Virus record (IMG/VR): IMGVR_UViG_3300022074_000130
Location: 1 to 38,703 of that record
Origin: a virus
DNA length: 38,703 bases
Direction: 5' to 3' (one strand)
The notes under the pieces were generated by a model. It saw nothing but the letters and a program-made list of their open reading frames with translations. It made no database searches and was not told the DNA's origin. Each line of letters opens with the position of its first letter. The stretch's first letter is position 1. Position numbers and translations under genes: made by a program. Below, piece after piece: positions 37,552-38,703 of this stretch.

Positions 37552-38675
37552 TGGCAACATATCTAGTATTATGCAATAGAGTTTTAAATGCACTAAATGA
37601 AGTAGAGCTAACCTCTGCTAATTTTAGTAGTAGTCGTGGTATACAAACTTCTGTAAAAAATTTTACTAACAGAGCATTGCACGATATCTATAATGAACTA
37701 GAAGAGTTACCAAGTTTACATAAAGAAACAATACAAGTTACTAATGCAGGTCAAAGAGAATATGCTCTACCTACAGCTAATTCACCACAGACAGGTGATG
37801 CACAATGGCGTAAAATAGATTGGGATACATTTTATTTAAAGCCAAAAGAATTAATGACTAATGGTGAATTTACTTCTGACATTAGTAGTTGGACTACAAT
37901 AGCAGGGAGCGGCAGTGCAGCATACAACAGTGGTGGTAATGGTAGATTACGACTAAATGATTTTGCGGCACATCAATCTATATCAACAGTTGTTAATCAA
38001 CAATATAGATTACAACTTAGAGTATTTGATTCTAACAGTGTAGGCCAAGCACTAAAAGTACAAGTAGGAACTGCAGCTGAAGGAACACAAAATTTAAATA
38101 CAACAGTAACAGTAGAAGATTTTGGAGAGGGTGCAGTATTAGATACTACATTTACTGCAACAGCACAAACAACTTTTATAACATTAAATAATACAGTTAC
38201 TACAACTAATTTAGATGTAGATTATGTACGAGTATCTAGAAATATAGGAGTGCAAAGATTAAAGTACATTTCTTATGATGATTATATAAGACAATACGCA
38301 GAAAGAGATAAATTAAATTTAAGTTCAGTACAAGGTGAGCCTAGATTTATATATAAAACACAAAGTGGTAAATTAGGATTATCACCTGTACCAGATAGAA
38401 GTGATTACGAAATAAATTACGAATATTACAAAGAGCATACAGAACTATCGGCTTCTACTGATGAACCAGATTTAGATGATAGATATGCAGATTTAATTGT
38501 ATCAAGAGCAAGCTATTACACATATAACTTACGTTCTGACCCAGAACATGCAATGATAGCTAAAAAAGAATACGAAGAAGGGTTAGATAGACTTAGAACA
38601 GATTTAGTTACTAAACAAGAATACATGCGTGATGATAGAGTAAATCTACGTTATTATGGTAAAGGAGTTATGTAG
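37551..38675 (+). CDS. Head-tail adaptor protein with an inserted carbohydrate-binding-like domain
   Basis: A 374-residue protein. Residues 1-95 (NRVLNALNEVELTSANFSSS; VKNFTNRALHDIYNELEEL) and 232-374 (RLKYISYDDYIRQYAERDK; RYADLIVSRASYYTYNLRSD) match the adaptor/gp11-like family that attaches the tail tube to the portal. Between them, about 100-230, a beta-sandwich segment is inserted (LMTNGEFTSDISSWT, then RLRLNDFAAHQS, YRLQLRVFD, TLNNTVTTTNLDVDYV), the pattern of CBM4/9-type modules. Coupled to the previous gene by TAATG. Confidence 0.75.
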   Translation: MATYLVLCNRVLNALNEVELTSANFSSSRGIQTSVKNFTNRALHDIYNELEELPSLHKETIQVTNAGQREYALPTANSPQTGDAQWRKIDWDTFYLKPKELMTNGEFTSDISSWTTIAGSGSAAYNSGGNGRLRLNDFAAHQSISTVVNQQYRLQLRVFDSNSVGQALKVQVGTAAEGTQNLNTTVTVEDFGEGAVLDTTFTATAQTTFITLNNTVTTTNLDVDYVRVSRNIGVQRLKYISYDDYIRQYAERDKLNLSSVQGEPRFIYKTQSGKLGLSPVPDRSDYEINYEYYKEHTELSASTDEPDLDDRYADLIVSRASYYTYNLRSDPEHAMIAKKEYEEGLDRLRTDLVTKQEYMRDDRVNLRYYGKGVM

Positions 38676-38703
38676 TGCCAAATACTTCACAGATAACACC
38701 TAC
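38675..38703 (+). CDS. Start of the next tail gene (partial)
   Basis: GTG at 38675 overlaps the adaptor stop as TAGTG, with AAAGGAG upstream; the first residues read MPNTSQITPT before the window ends. Too short to identify; position suggests the tail tube/nozzle protein. Confidence 0.5.

Overview
The window is a stretch of an AT-rich, tailed double-stranded DNA phage, most probably a short-tailed marine phage of the HMO-2011 type infecting a low-GC alphaproteobacterium such as SAR11 or SAR116. The family call rests on a family-A DNA polymerase with a DnaJ-like CxxC/CxxC zinc insertion between its exonuclease and polymerase domains (the hallmark described for SAR116 phage HMO-2011), a podovirus-sized portal, an adaptor-type tail gene and a GcrA-like regulator typical of alphaproteobacteria. 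I saw no integrase, phage RNA polymerase, tRNA, CRISPR array or insertion sequence. Functional names come from reading motifs, not from searches.

Layout. (1) 3-9030, plus: end of the virion/lysis module, with a very large internal-virion-like protein (its start lies outside the window), a SleB-type endolysin, membrane and holin-like proteins, two secreted-type proteins and disordered small proteins. (2) 9004-17454, minus: a compact replication operon with small conserved genes, two recognisable PD-(D/E)XK nucleases and a possible third, a putative ssDNA-binding protein, PolA, DnaB-like helicase, a staircase of six tiny overlapping genes, and a primase at the head. (3) 17476-23099, minus: accessory early genes in short transcription units. 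Seven promoters share TTGACATAA and a 17-nt spacer; the units hold a probable non-coding RNA, a gp88-like Cys-rich protein, five membrane or membrane-tethered peptides of 22-32 residues, a GcrA-like protein and an unknown 265-residue protein flanked by palindromes and a 15-bp-period repeat array. (4) 23100-23796: the divergent control region, with back-to-back consensus promoters and a leader of two nested hairpins. (5) 23797-38703, plus: a cassette of eleven tiny, mostly Lys/Arg-rich, translationally coupled genes, an arginyl/leucyl-transferase-like gene, then terminase, zincin, portal, scaffold, major capsid, second capsid protein, terminator and adaptor.

The replication and early genes run left and the structural genes run right from about 23.55 kb. 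The right-hand structural genes probably continue beyond the window and join the virion/lysis module at the left end if the genome is circular or circularly permuted. The least explained parts are the repeated-promoter region with its ncRNA and tiny membrane peptides, the symmetric repeats around 22228-23025, and the structured leader feeding the basic-microprotein cassette.
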